64,000 nucleotides of DNA from Branchiostoma floridae (Eukaryota > Chordata > Leptocardii > Amphioxiformes > Branchiostomatidae): positions 9,647,148-9,711,147 of the forward strand of contig NC_049994.1 of NCBI RefSeq assembly GCF_000003815.2. The letters run 5' to 3'. The stretch's first letter is position 1. Every line of letters begins with the position of its first letter. The notes under the pieces were generated by a model that worked only from the letters and a program-made list of their open reading frames with translations, searched no databases and was not told the origin of the DNA. Both the position numbers and the translations under genes were made by a program. Positions 40,401 through 53,850 of the stretch are shown piece after piece.

Positions 40401-40767
40401 AACAACAGATGTACATGCATTACATCTCTTGTGCCTTTGATATGTTTGTGCCATCCGCCCTCTACAGTCTACAAAGGCTGGCTGTATCATGATTACACCA
40501 GTGAAGCTGTAATTTCCAAGTTGCCAAGACTTGAACACGATCCTGATCCATGGGGCTGAATTCGGTGCTGCTATTGCATGCTAACATCTTCCGTGGAGGG
40601 ATACAAGGGCATGGCAACAAGATGGTTTATCACATAGACGAATCCAGTGACTTAATATGCAAATGGTTGCCCTTCCAGCCAAGGGCAAATCTTCAGTGTG
40701 GACAGACTTGTATAAGTTGTAACATGCTGATGATGCTGGCATTTTTAAAATCAATTTCTTTCTTGAA

Positions 40768-40894
40768 AAAGGGATTTAGAAAAAAGTTTGAAAATGGGTA
40801 AGACAGTAAGGAATTTACTGCTGCTTGATTTGTTTATAAATTTTTGTCTTGAAAATTAGGGATTAAAAAAAAAGAGTTTGAAAATGGGTAAGGA
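40768..40894. repeat. Short direct duplication, ~90-bp spacing
   Basis: AGGGATTTAGAAAAAAGTTT with GAAAATGGGTAAG recurs as AGGGATTAAAAAAAAAGAGT with TTGAAAATGGGTAAGG. Confidence 0.6.
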
Positions 40895-42701
40895 AGGGGG
40901 GCAGACTAAAAGAAGTTCATGTGTTTTTCAAATGTCAGCAGAAAATTCTTCAAGGGGCTTCCCAAACTTTAAATGTGACAATAACAAATATCATCAACCC
41001 ACATTTAACAAACCAATGACAAATCTGGGATTTGAGTTAACTATATCACATTTAATAGGGTCATTTTTGTAGCAACGCTATTATGCAAAAAACAAACACA
41101 TTCAATATTTCCATATACATGCCCATACAGGGACCATACATTTCTGTAATACACAAGGTAGGTTATCCTGATCAAATGTGCCCAGGGATTACCCCAAACA
41201 CAAAATAGATGAGACTATTAGCTCTCTCCATTGGTTTTGCCGCTTTGGTCCAGTGCCTTGGCAATTTTATTTAGCCAGCCGCACAATCACCTTACTGATA
41301 AATATCCCATCTTGCAGGAAAAGTTCGAACTATGGCGGAATACGGATGGGTCTACTGCACTTCCTTCAGGCTCTGAGGAAGACTGAATGGCAGAGATGCA
41401 GCAAGGGATTGAAGCTTAAGCAAGAAGTATAACTGTACTGGGGCATCTTTGCCTCACAAAAAGTTTTTGCAGACACTGGTATTAATAAGCAGACAGTTGC
41501 AATTGCTCAATAGAAACCTTCAGGGGGAGGGGGGGGGCAAAAGAGCACTGAACAGTTATATTTTGCCTGTATTTTCATCTTATATACAATAATATTTCCC
41601 TACTTGTGTGCTTTGCTTTCTGTTTCTCCCTTGTGAAATTTTCAGCTTACTGTTAAACGTGAAACTTAAGCAAATTTGGTGGAAAAGGGCGACTCTGAAA
41701 AGAAACGGTTGAAATGGTTAGAGCCCTGATTATATTTTCATCACTGTTTTGCGATAAATATTCTCTGCATAACTGAGTTCAAATTTTGTTTAAAAAACAT
41801 TTGGTGCACACACATGTATTTGGGGCAAAAATGATTATCTGTGACGTTGTAAGGCAACTGAAATCACTTCATCTTAACGACATGATAAAAAGGTCACAGT
41901 GTCCTTGATGAATTTTGATACCTTTGGCAAAGTAACTAAGCTACATCATAAACAGTGGTGAGGCTTCCCCGGCAGTTTTTATGTGGTGCTCGTTACATCT
42001 CCTTACCATTTTGGCATTTTACAACATCCCAGCTGCCGAAATCGGGTCCACATCATTTAAAATAATTTTGTAATAAGGTAAGGAAGGCCAGACTTTTACG
42101 GCAACTGTGAGGCTGCAACAGATAACGGGCAAGGGCAAAAGAGACTCGCGCTGGCTTATCTTTTGTTTGATCATCGATAAATATGCATGGAACACTGCTT
42201 GGGGATGTAAAGGGCTTCACATGTTGAGCTTAAAAGGCAACAATTGCTACAAAAAGCAATATATCTGCGTCTGACGGAAATCGCCTGAAGTAACAATTTC
42301 CATACGAGACACAAACTGAAAGCACCTTAAATCAGTCACTGACTAAGCCTAAAGATAAGTTTCTCTCTCTTTTTTTCCCAAAATATTTGCGCAAATTTTG
42401 CCTTTACACATAGCTATGTTACAGTAAATGTCCAGCACTTGAAATTTGGGAAATACATATTTTCATTACAATTATTCTTTATGCTGTGTCAACATAATGA
42501 GTTACATTTGACATTGCATGTTAGGTGGGCCAAGTCATCAGATGTGCCATGGGTCCTGGTACAGTTGATGAAGCTATCGAACACCCTTCCATTGAACACA
42601 GGAATCAGGATTAGACAGTCTGCTTTGTATCAATGGAAACAGCGGCACTGATTTCCATTGGGATTTACCTCAACATGCAAGCTTTTGTCATTCGGCGCCT
42701 A

Positions 42702-43016
<315 letters not shown>

Positions 43017-43079
43017 TCAGGGAGACAGAAAAGACGACAACGAAAATACAGAAAATCTGATACAGTTTGAAGTCTGGCC

Positions 43080-44250
43080 TGGCCAGTGCTGACAGCTATG
43101 GATAATTTATACCCCTTGTAATGGACTACTTACTCGCCAATTAGCACACGGCCATTAAATCTTAATTGATCAAATCAATAACATGCCATTACTGAAATTT
43201 ATGAGCACTCAAGCAGCGGAAATGCCACCATAAACTAAACACCATTATAGCCGAGTAGAGGAGTCTGACTGAAGGTCTGCGCTATGTTCTGGGAACGTTC
43301 CAAATGGTACCGGGCACCTTCGGAATTGCTATTGACCCTGAAAAGGCTGGAAACAGAAGGAAGGGTCAGAGCCGTGGGCAAAAAACATTAGTTAGTGGAC
43401 ACAAGTAAGACAGACGAGCGAGGGAGAAAAGAACCCACAAAGGGGATGTGGCCACGACGGGCAAATCAAGCCAAGATGCATGACTCGTCCTGTCGGCTTC
43501 CCATTTCCCGAGTAGCAAATGTCCAAACTCTGCATTATCTCCTGAAAACTGGGAACGAACATCATAGTTAGAGCCTCATAATCAATACATAATGGGCCGG
43601 AATGGTCCTTGGTTGACTTTGATGCACAGGCAAGCACGCCATTCCCACATCCCTTAAGCTGGGGATCTGCAGGATGCCACATTCACGGGATATCTTATGT
43701 CACCCGTCCTGGGTAAAAGTGATCAAAGATTGATATAACCCAAATCACCAGATAGAAGGTATTATTGCCGCTTCCCGAGTCAGGGTGCTAGATTAATGGG
43801 AAATGGCCACGGCGGGCCACAATCCCCACATCAGTGTGTGTCTCCCCGCATTCTGCATTCCAAGGCTTTCCCGGACCCACAGTTATACTTTATTCATGGC
43901 TATGCATAAACACTATCAAAGATAAAACCATGGACCTTGATCTCTACGGAAAAGAATCCTTGCATGCACATATTGAGTAAGGTTGGGGGAGTAACACAAT
44001 TACCGGCCTTCATTGTCGGAATCCCAAGGTTCGCCACCAATCTAATACAATCTTCTACCAAATTTCTCCGAATTGTGTAGAGGTCTCGGGCCGTATTCAT
44101 CAGATTACTTGATCAACGTGCTGGCATGCATTTCCAGCTGAGCTGCCGCTGCACGCCAAAGATCGAGCTCAGGGTGAATTCTGCCCGCATTTGGTAGATA
44201 CAGATCGAGTGGGATTATGTCTGAAGCAATGCTGCTGCATTACAAGTGTT
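43080..44250. promoter_or_regulatory. Long single-copy block just 5' of the G-patch exon
   Basis: About 1.2 kb of repeat-free, moderately CpG-containing sequence: CGCCAATTAGCACACGGCCA, TTAATTGATCAAATCAATAA, CACCATAAAC, CCGGCCTTCATTGTCGG, and CAGCTGAGCTGCCGCTGCAC near the gap. No frame is consistently coding. It may hold intronic regulatory sequence. Confidence 0.3.
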
Positions 44251-44422
44251 CCTCTCCACACTGGGCAAAAGCAACCTAGTTTGATGGTTCTAACTATCCC
44301 TCAACTGTAACTGGAAATGTGAAATTCAAGTGTATAAAACTATATGATATCAAGAGTGGAGTAATATGCTACCAGAAGTTTTTCATACTACAAGGCAATT
44401 CACTAGCTGCAGCTGCAGCTTG

Positions 44423-44585
44423 NNNNNNNNNNNNNNNNNNNNNNNNNNNNNNNNNNNNNNNNNNNNNNNNNNNNNNNNNNNNNNNNNNNNNNNNNNNNNN
44501 NNNNNNNNNNNNNNNNNNNNNNNNNNNNNNNNNNNNNNNNNNNNNNNNNNNNNNNNNNNNNNNNNNNNNNNNNNNNNNNNNNNNN
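44423..44585. other. Assembly gap (163 N)
   Basis: A run of N. The left flank is AGCTGCAGCTGCAGCTTG, self-complementary, which may have hindered assembly. Open frames across it are artefacts. Confidence 0.99.
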
Positions 44586-45919
44586 GCCAGCAACCCCTTC
44601 CTATCAAAATATACCCTGCTACTGATCAGGGAAAGAACTTAATGTTTAATATGCCACTGGCAATGGTCTGAACAAACTAACAAGCAGTACAAACATGTAA
44701 CTGTCGGCAACTAGAAACATCTACAATCAAGTAAGTATCTTGAGTCATGAAAAATCCATTCTGTTACTCCTTCCATTGAATGCCTCATCAGTATAGCTAG
44801 CACTGCCATCTCCCTACTGAATTCTAATTGGGTCACAAGCCACATTTCACAGCATCTGATCCAATAAAAATTTGCTGACACCCCAATTAGATCATAGAAA
44901 GTTACACTACTAGGCTGGGTCCCTGTAGCGAGGTAAACCTAAAGCACTATCCACATCCTTATTCTGAATAACCACAGTAAGGTCATGCACCAGTGAATAC
45001 ATGTACATGCATGTAGGTGCCTTAGTGTGCAAACCACATTTTGTTTTTTTACATGAAGGTCTTTTCACCTAAAATAAGAGATAAAAAAATTTAATGCTTA
45101 TTTTGCAACATGTAATTTACAAACATGAACTAAAATTGAAGGTTAGATATGGCGATGTTCAATCTAGCACTCCACAAAAGTTCAAGGCTTATGTGGTGCA
45201 GTGAAGTTATCAATTAGGCAGATTTTATCCCACTGCTGTTGTAACTTTATCTGTATTTAACTACTGCTTTTACAGCCTCCTTTTCACACTTTTTTCTTGA
45301 GCTGAATTGGTATTGACAATATATAGAAGCTAAGTGAACACATCTACTCTCACCTTATCCATTACATTACATCTAGGCAAAGAAGAACCATGGCTAAGAA
45401 ACTTCAGCAGAACTGTTGTTCAGCACCAAGGACATCACCAACATTAACAGCTGGCATACTGTTAAAAATTCAGGATCAAGATTCTCCTGCTAAGGAGATA
45501 ACCAAAATTATTTCCTGAGCTAATGCTACTGGCTTAGTTGCTTCATGATTGAATGCACAAATGCTATTTGATAAGATGCTACTTCATATACATTGTACTA
45601 TAGAGAACCCAACCGATTGTTGTAAAAAGATAGTGACGTGAAGGAAACCAGCATGATAACTCAATTGTCAATGTAACCTTTCACATGTAGAAATTCATTG
45701 TCAGTGGTGTTGAGAAGTATTTCTTACTCCAAACACCACTCAACACTAGACTAAGAAGAATCATGGCAAATGGAAGGCCAGTAGAGCCATTATTGAAAGT
45801 GGGTACAACACATTTTGTATACCCAACTTCAGCAAAAGAAAAAGCTTTTCGACAAAATTTTTAAGGGTCCTATGAAATTCAAAGTGAGCAGTAAGTGGAA
45901 GTTTGCTGATACAAGTGAC

Positions 45920-46310
45920 AATGATTGAGTTTAAGAGATGGTAGTGTTTGCGTGAACGAGTACCCCCCTCCCCCTGTCCAACAGCATACTCTCGCAGCTC
46001 TGCTGTACTTGTACCGTCCAATCGAAATGACACGAAACAGATACTACTTGGCACACAAACACGGCCCTTTCCTGATGGACAGTATCTTAGTTCCATCACT
46101 ACAAAGCCGTGGAGTAATCCCCTGAATCCCTGCAAGCACGGCACGCCTCTTCCTATTTGCCGTGACTATTGATTTATGTAAAAGGATGGGGGAGAGTGGT
46201 TCTGTATCTACCACAATCTGCAGTCAGGGGAGGGGAGAGGGCTCGTATCTGATCCTCCAGTGCAGCTTCCACGTCTATAAAAAATGACCTTGTATCAATC
46301 AAAGGCACGG
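45920..46310. promoter_or_regulatory. GC-richer block with open frames on both strands
   Basis: Frames of 66-127 codons are open on both strands, which is what single-copy GC-rich non-coding sequence often gives. No recognised domain. It includes CCCTGATGGACAG, GGCACGGCAATAATTTACAT. Function unknown. Confidence 0.25.
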
Positions 46311-46778
46311 CAATAATTTACATCCGACACAGGTCTTCCCACTAGTGAGAAACACTGGGGGGACATGTAAATATACATAATATACGTGTTTGCTGGACAA
46401 ATTGGGATTACTGCTTCCAATTCAATTTGGTTCAGATGAACAAGAATCCTTGAACCATACATACTACCAATAGTAAAATTCTAGTGCATTTGCCTTAGGT
46501 GGAAAGTCTTACAGTCATATAGAATATGAAGATGGACTTCTAAAATATTGCAAGACATGTACATTACATGAGAGAATTTTGGTTTGCCTCAAAAAGCAAC
46601 ATTTAAGTTCCTAGATTTACATATTTCAATGAATGGACATAATTTTATTTCCTCTTCTTTTGCCATGTTGAACCATTTATTTAACAGTTAATGAGGTTAT
46701 CTCCTTTGATCTATTTGCCTGTAATGTGAAAATAATACATAGCACAATGAATTCAATTTTTTTCAAGAAAGGAAACAT

Positions 46779-46822
46779 ATTGCAAAGGGGAGTTGCTTCT
46801 ATTGCAAAGAGAAGTTGCTACT
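46779..46822. repeat. Two-copy 22-bp tandem repeat
   Basis: ATTGCAAAGGGGAGTTGCTTCT is followed directly by the near-identical ATTGCAAAGAGAAGTTGCTACT. Confidence 0.75.
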
Positions 46823-47099
46823 TAGATTATTATAAAAAGTTTCCCATGTCATTTGAAAGAGTGTACCTGTGTCTACTGTGTGAGTGATTGCTTCGAAATA
46901 TCTTCAGTTCTGTCATTAGACATGCATGCAGTTACGGAAATATATTTGTTTGAACCTTTAATCACTAATTTTCAACATCAATTCTAAATATTCCTCTTAA
47001 GTCTAGAATGACTAGAAGTACTCCTACCTATAGTTGGGGTTGGTGCCATTCATCAAAAAAGAAAGTCTGACATTTTCTCTTGGGGTTTTGCCTTTCACT

Positions 47100-47640
47100 C
47101 CAACCACGAGAATAAGGCATAGGTCGGCCAAAGTACCCCTGATCTCCAGCTTTTGAAGCTCACTCAAATATCAAGGGTCTAGTTTTCACCTGGGTTCAAA
47201 GTTGTCCCGAATCGAGACTCCCGCGATCAACCCTATCAGCTTGTCATTGACCTGCTCCGTACCCGTATTTAACATTCCAGAAAGGTAAACAGCACCCGGC
47301 TCCAACTACTTGCGCCCCAACGATGGCTATAAAGACACCCTATGCTATCAATATGTGCCAGGGAGAGCCCCCATTAAATCTCAAGTCCTGATGCAATCAA
47401 AGCCGCCGCCCTTTGATTTTGCACTTCTTTGCATTGGATTCTCCATAAAAGTGGAAGAGTGATGTTATCCGGGCTTCCCGACCATTATGTGGAGCGTCTT
47501 TACCCATATGATTGCTTCAGTGCTGCAATCACATTTATATGATCATTCTAATGGACGCTCTGCGGCGGGTCGCTACGTCGGCTTTCGATTTTGCAATTCC
47601 GGAGTTTTCACCATAAGGGGACGTGGCAAGGTTAAGTACA
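47100..47640. promoter_or_regulatory. CpG- and motif-rich block, possible enhancer
   Basis: CpG frequency climbs (CGGGTCGCTACGTCGGC) among AT-rich motifs: CTCCATAAAAGTGG and CACCATAAGG (Cdx/Hox-like CCATAAA), CATATGATTGC, TTTATATGATCATTC, GTGATGTTATCC (GATA-like). No coding frame, no repeat. One of the most composition-distinct parts of the window. Confidence 0.35.
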
Positions 47641-49648
47641 AGTATGCATAATAACGGTATCATCAGAGGCGTGAAACAATCAAGAAGCTCTCAGAAGATG
47701 CAGCAGTCCTTTGCTCAGTTTTATGGTAGAGGAAATGGAAGTAGAAGCTTGAAGTTTTAAGAACACAATTTTCTTAGCCTTGTACAATCATGCACATTTC
47801 TATTACATGTAAGTACATGACCTGTACATTCCAATGAGAAGTTTTGAACTACATACTAATTACTTTAGTAAGTATTGTTATCCTATCCAAGTAAGCAATA
47901 GAAACTTCTTTAGAGCTACATGTATCAACACTGCTAGAACTGCTTTCCCTAAATATATTTTCAAAAAGTTGCTGTTGGTCTTGTTACAAACTCTTACAAG
48001 ACCGTTTATCTGAGATACAAGTAGTTGATATTTCTTGAAAGCTCTGTCATAAATACCAAGTGAACATAATCCCCAAGCAGATGTAAGGATCTGGCTTATC
48101 CTTGGTGTTTACGTCGCAAAATTGATGATCTAGATTTCTGTACATTCTGTATGATTTGCCTCCTCATACTATTAAAGTCGCCTGGTACTAGTACTTACAT
48201 CTACTTGAAGGTTAAACTAGTGCAGCCACTTCTAACTTCCTGACAGCAGCCTTCCATAAAAAGTTCCTGCTTATAACACGTGACGTCTCATGATCTCTGT
48301 AACTAAGGTACAGTTACTGTCGGCTCAGAGGATGTTTTATATATGGTCATCAAAAGTTATCATGCCTTTCCCACTTCTGCATAGTGATAGCTAGATTAGG
48401 AGCCAGTAAAGTCAAACGCAGGCGTCACCATCCTCGTTACTCCCATCCTTTTATTGTACGTCTACCATCGTGGCAATCAAGGCAACGCCATCTTAAAAAC
48501 CAGGCAACACGTAATATTCATTGGGCTGGACTAAATTGATGTCACGATCCGTGGAGTTTTGGGGAGATTGCTGTCACTTGATCCATACTAAAATAACTTT
48601 CAGAAGTTGCAATTGCCCTACTGTAACAACACAAGAGTTATGGCATTTGTAATGAATGCAGAGCAATGCACCAGACATGGGTTCCCAGTGATGGTATAAG
48701 ATATGGTTGCAAAGATTACATATAATACTGTTGCCAACCGCTGATACTTGCAGGCCATTCTTTCAAACTCCTGCAGTCAGCTGCAGAATGCATAACACTA
48801 CTTCTCACAAACTTTCACCCATTCTGCATCTGAGTCAGAGTCATAGCTGGTTTATATGGGCCCCTACAGCAATGTCAATCACTGTCAGGAGTAAAAATTG
48901 AGCTGCCCTATCTGGATTCCCTCCTGGGCATAATTTTGTCTGGTTGCCTGAACCACATCACTATAACTCTTTTCATATGTTCTGGCCACGGGGCCACATT
49001 CAGTTGGTCCAACAAAAGTCGAAATTAAGAAAGTGATCCAGTTTAGCTCGCTGAAGAGCTCTTCTTCTGCTGGTCATTACAGAGAAGACAAATACTATGA
49101 ACAGTATTAAAAAATTCCAAGAAACACGTACCAAGGAAATTCTCCAAGTTTATCTTTGTCCCCTCTAAGGCCTGCAAACCTTTCGGTAGGGACATGTTGC
49201 GTAAGTGACGACAGTCTGGACTCAAACTCCCAAAAACCTACATTGTAGATGTAGATCTAGATGCAAGGTCACTAACAACCGAACTGTGTACGCTACAAAA
49301 AGGCTACATTGTACCTCAGTGGGGAGACAGTTGCCTATGAATTGTTGAAAATATATGTCCCGAGGCATCATCAAACACCTTCTTGTCTGCCCCCTCCTGC
49401 CCGAACCATGCACCAAAGAAGATCTGGAAGCTCTGACCCCCAGAGGAAGGGAGTGTGAGGATTTCTGGACAAGGAAAGTGTAGTGATGACACGAAGAAGA
49501 AGCATCATCATACTGTGTATGAGAATATCTTGGCAGATATAAGTACCATGTTTATTGCAATAATATTTTTACCTTTTCATAAATCACCAGTAAAATCAAA
49601 GCTAGCATGGAAGCAAAATTATCTAAGGCAACCCTTTGACATCAATTT

Positions 49649-49725
49649 GGTACCTATGCACATGGACTTCAATGCTCGGCCACAAGCGAATGCCGATGAG
49701 TATGGTACCTATGCACATGCACTTA
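49649..49725. repeat. Short direct duplication
   Basis: GGTACCTATGCACATGGACTT and GGTACCTATGCACATGCACTT lie about 55 bp apart. Confidence 0.65.
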
Positions 49726-51559
49726 TAATAGGTCAGCAGCAGATTTGGTAGGGAGGGTACATGCACAGGAGTGTCTGTCAGACTACATATCAGGATTTGA
49801 TGAAGCGATGCCATCATTCTGTCAGTGTGTTCATACAAAAATGTATTACTGGATGATAAGGGTACGGCAGTCTGATGCACGTCATCCTACAGTACAGAGG
49901 AACTGATGCATGTCATCCTACAGAGGAACTGTCCACCATGATGACTCATATCATCTGTCTTTAGAGCAGGACTGTGTCAAGCTTCAATTTTTTTCCGGCC
50001 TTCTGATTGTTGGGGAGCCCAACAATGTTGTTGATTTTCCTTGTTAGATGTGTCAGTTTATGCTTAAGAAAGCACATGTTCAACAATATCATGTCATTTT
50101 TCGGAAGGATGGGGTAAAATGATTTTCTGTCCCATCAAGCAAATTTCCGTCCGGGGACAGAAGGACAGGTCCTAGCGACAGCCATACTCTAGAGGAACTG
50201 CAAATCTTGAAATGTTTGTGCTGGTATTAGTTTCACTATGACCTCTCCACTGCGAGTGTGTGTCTCCAATGCACTTTTACTGCACTAGTACCTCAGAACT
50301 GTACATTCAAACTTCAATACCACAAAAATCTCCATTTCTTTCTTTCATAAAATTAAGTCCAAACCAAAAAAGATGAATTTACAGTACATGACTGTATGAT
50401 CTGATTGTCTAGTATTTTAAGAGACTTGGTTGCTTTTTTTCTTTTGACAATACACTGGAAACATACAGCTACAAAGGTAGTGTATCCATTTTAATATCAA
50501 TAGAAAGCTATTCTACCAGTGGTCATAACAGGGGATACATGCGTGCAGAATGTATTTAGTTCAATTTACCAATACCATTTTTAGGACTGAAACCCTTTCT
50601 AGTAGCATGCATGCAAGTTACAAAATGTAGGTAGCCTCAACAGCCAGGATTTAGGCACTGAACCTAATGGTCCTGAAATGGGGTCACAAACCACCTGAGA
50701 TTGGGATTCGATGTCACCATTCTGTCAGTATGTCCAACTCGCTGGCTGATAAGAGAATCTGTTCATGTGACAGTCTGGCAGGTGTGTACAAAAGGCAGTG
50801 TGGCTCTGTTATTAGTACACAACCAAGACATCAGCTGCACCTGGTACGATACTGTACAGGTAATGTGCCCCATATCATAATCACCACGGCGCTCTAGCAA
50901 TTATAATGTATACAATCAAGAGACACTGGAGAGGATTTCTCCAGAGATACCGTGATTTGAAACGCAATGATCCATTTAACTAATGCAGAAGCTACGGTCC
51001 CAGAACTAGTCTTCTAATGTGACTTTGAATATAAAGCTAGCCTTACCCAAAAAATGCACTGATTTTACTATTGAATACTTTCTTGCATTTATCTTCAATA
51101 AAATAGATAACATCTTTAAGTTATTAATAATTGATAATGTCAACACTCCAGCTTATCAGGTCTATTTATGTTGAGAATTTATTGCCAGCCCTGTGCCTAC
51201 AAGCTTCTAACACATCTTTTAAGAAACGTAATGTTTTTGCCGTATCTTGTTTGCATTCTCGATAAATGGCTTCCTATTGATAAAAATGTTTCTATTGGAT
51301 AATTGATTTGAAGAGGATTGTGTTACATTATCCTATTATCCCCTCAACACTACACTACATACTTAGTCCTCTTGTTACCAGGCTTTTATCCACATACACT
51401 GAGCCTATCAGACAGCTGGGTGTCAAGCATGAAAAAGAAATTCTGTTCCAGTCCATGTGTTGGCAGACTTTTATTACCCAGTCCTCGTTGGCCAGATGCT
51501 AACATTAGGTATTATATAGCATGCTCCATGCTTCCATTACTCATGTCTTAACTCTCTAT

Positions 51560-52020
51560 CTCAGCCAGATTATCTTTACACTTGCTGATAGGCTGTCATG
51601 ACTGGGGGGCACGCTAATCCATAAAGGATGTGGCCAGGAAGGATTGGCTTTCACCACTTCATGTCCAGAGCAATTTGAGGGAAGTGGGAGTCAACGTGAA
51701 AAGTTCAATGGTTGGGGATAAGGCCTGTCAGATCGGCTCATACAGTTGGTGGGGCCTAAAAGGATTAGTGGGCTGGAAAGACACTTTTAAAGAAGATCTC
51801 AGATAATCTTTGCCTCCCGAGCCTTCCTGCTGAAAGGGTCATTACAAGCTGTCATTATTTCTTGCCATTAAAGAGGCATTTGAAACATGTTGTGGGTATC
51901 TAATTTCAAGCATTATTCCCGTCAAAATGCGAACCAAACCCATTGTGTAAGAGGTAACAAGGGAAGGAGTCAACTCCACTGGCACAGAAATTGATCAATC
52001 CTACTAGACAAAGACAAACT
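51560..52020. promoter_or_regulatory. GATA/Otx-word-rich block, possible regulatory element
   Basis: AGATTATCTTT, CAGATAATCTTTG and GCTGATAGGC are GATA-like. GCTAATCCATAAAGG and AAAGGATTAGTGGG are Otx/K50-like; TTGCCATTAAAG is AT-core. Repeat-free. It ends where the 131-bp minisatellite begins. Confidence 0.3.
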
Positions 52021-52067
52021 CCAAAGAAACCCCAACAACCTTTATAAAGAGTAGGTAAATGACCTAG

Positions 52068-52438
52068 CTAGCCCTTTGCAGCAGCCTTTAGCTGGCCAAA
52101 CAGCCTTGGTAATCAGTCCCTATCCATGGTGCTGAAACATGAACTGTGATTAAATTCATTTTTTCTGTTCACATGTACAGGACACCATCCATTTTGCAGG
52201 CTAGCTCTTAATAGCAGTCTGAACCTGGCTAGACAACTTGGTGACTAGACCCTATCCATGCTGAAACATTAATTGTTATTACCAAATTAATTTTTTCCGT
52301 CCACACGTACGGGACCCCATCCATTTTGTAGGCTAGCTCTTTGCGGTAATCTTCACCTGCTAAGAAACTTGGTGACTAGTCCCTGTCTATGGTGCTGAGA
52401 TATGAACTGTCCTGACCATAGGGCCCCATCAATTCTAT
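52068..52438. repeat. Tandem repeat, ~131-bp unit, about 2.8 copies
   Basis: Three successive units begin near 52068, 52200 and 52331 with CTAGCTCTT-like sequence. They continue with ACTTGGTGACTAG(A/T)CCCT, CTATCCATGGTGCTGAAAC-like and CCATCCATTTTG(C/T)AGG. The third copy is truncated after GGGCCCCATCAATTC. It shares the GGTGCTGAA anchor with the array at 378-840 but has a different unit length. Confidence 0.8.
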
Positions 52439-53022
52439 ACACACCATCCTGCACCCTCTATCCTGCACTGTCTACTTTTCTTCTCCTCCCTCTTGCTGCT
52501 AAGCTTATGTAACATAACAAACTAGTACAGATGATTATGACATATGATGTAAAAACATAAAATTTGGGAACAATGAAATTGCAAGTCTACACTAGCCTTG
52601 AGTATTCTTTTATATACATGCATGCCTTTGGTCAAAAGACTGATTCCATAAACTACTAAAGGGTAGAAAATACAGCTACAAGGACAATGCAGATCTAAAA
52701 TTATATCTTCAATCAGAGGCACAGCCACATGACCAGAATTACCAGAGACATTCCTATACAAACAAATGCAACCATTTTTTCTAATTAAAATCGCATCAAT
52801 TTATTACTGCATGACATGATACCTTTCAAAATGATCTATTGATAGACTAGCTTTGTACAAACTCAAACAATCCTATGTCCAACACCAATCCACTTGACAC
52901 CCTACGTACTCTAACCATTATGCATGTTTTTGATAGAGCAGGTCCAATGACCCTCCAATACCTTTAAAATATAGGCCTCATCTCTAAACAGCTCAGACTA
53001 CATGTACATGTACTGTACATAC

Positions 53023-53067
53023 CTCGGAGAACACCACACACTGTAGTCTGATGAATGCCTTGGCCAT
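53023..53067 (-). CDS. Weak candidate 5' coding exon (MAKAFIRLQCVVFSE)
   Basis: Read from 53067 to 53023, an ATG in strong initiation context (TCAAAGATGG) opens 15 codons, MAKAFIRLQCVVFSE, that end exactly at a consensus donor (GAG/GTATGT) in phase 0. An in-frame TAG lies ten codons upstream. Phase 0 matches the phase-0 start of the G-patch exon, so it could be an alternative or lineage-specific first exon of the GPATCH8-like gene, about 10 kb upstream. Against this, it does not resemble the vertebrate GPATCH8 N terminus I know, and the surrounding block (53040-53330) could instead be a conserved non-coding element. The fit could be chance. Confidence 0.2.
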
Positions 53068-53850
53068 CTTTGACCAGCTTGCGGAATGCTGTGCTGGCTA
53101 TTGATTACTTGTTAGCTGCAATCTACCACCCACTTGTTCTTCTCCCAGATCAAGAACCAACGGAATCCTTCGGACCCCGACTGGAGGTGACTGAAGTGGC
53201 ATTAGATATTCCAATGGGGGGAGGTAATGCTAGGAGTGGGCTCTCTGAGATTACCATATTCATTATGCTCAATCCTATTGAAATCCCACCAGCCGAGCTC
53301 TACTGGTATTGACTCGCTCATGATCATTAGAAAATAAGTCCCTTCCAAGGGATGATCCATCGTAAAGCAAGAGGGGAGTAAAATGGAATGAGAGATTATC
53401 TCAAGTTCTATTCTACATTGCTTGCACATAGTAAATGAAATTACCTGTTCTTGTATAAGATTAAAAGGGTTAATTGTACAACTTTTATTTGCCTTGAAAC
53501 ATTTCTATTCCATGGTTAATGATCCGACGCTCTTTGAAACATAAAGTTCTTTTGTAAGTTGAGCTATTGTTCGTGGAGTGGTGGCACTTAGATTCAGCAC
53601 GCCCAGCCGGCACAACGACCATCATTTTGCTGTGATTTACGATCAGTGCCATAAGTGCCCCAAAAGTGTCCCATTGTAGCAATATAGCGACTTTCATGAA
53701 AACGACATTTGGTGTAGTTAAGTAAGGTTTATGTATTTTTCATGTCTCTGCGCCTACGGGGGGTATTAAGAGGTGTTTATCAAGACTGCGCTACATGAGG
53801 CGAAAACGACCGTCCCTCGGAGCGTGCAGACAATAAAAACAGAGCACCAG
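53040..53850. promoter_or_regulatory. Composition-distinct block around the candidate 5' exon
   Basis: Repeat-free. It contains the candidate exon at its left edge, an 85-codon plus-strand open frame without domains, and CpG-bearing words toward 53560-53830 (AGCACGCCCAGCCGG, GCGAAAACGACCG, CCTCGGAGCG). Could be promoter-proximal sequence of a minus-strand transcript or an enhancer. Confidence 0.3.

Noticed and set aside
44319-44671. Open frames of 74-107 codons on both strands
   Set aside because: They run through the N gap and consist mostly of unknown residues.
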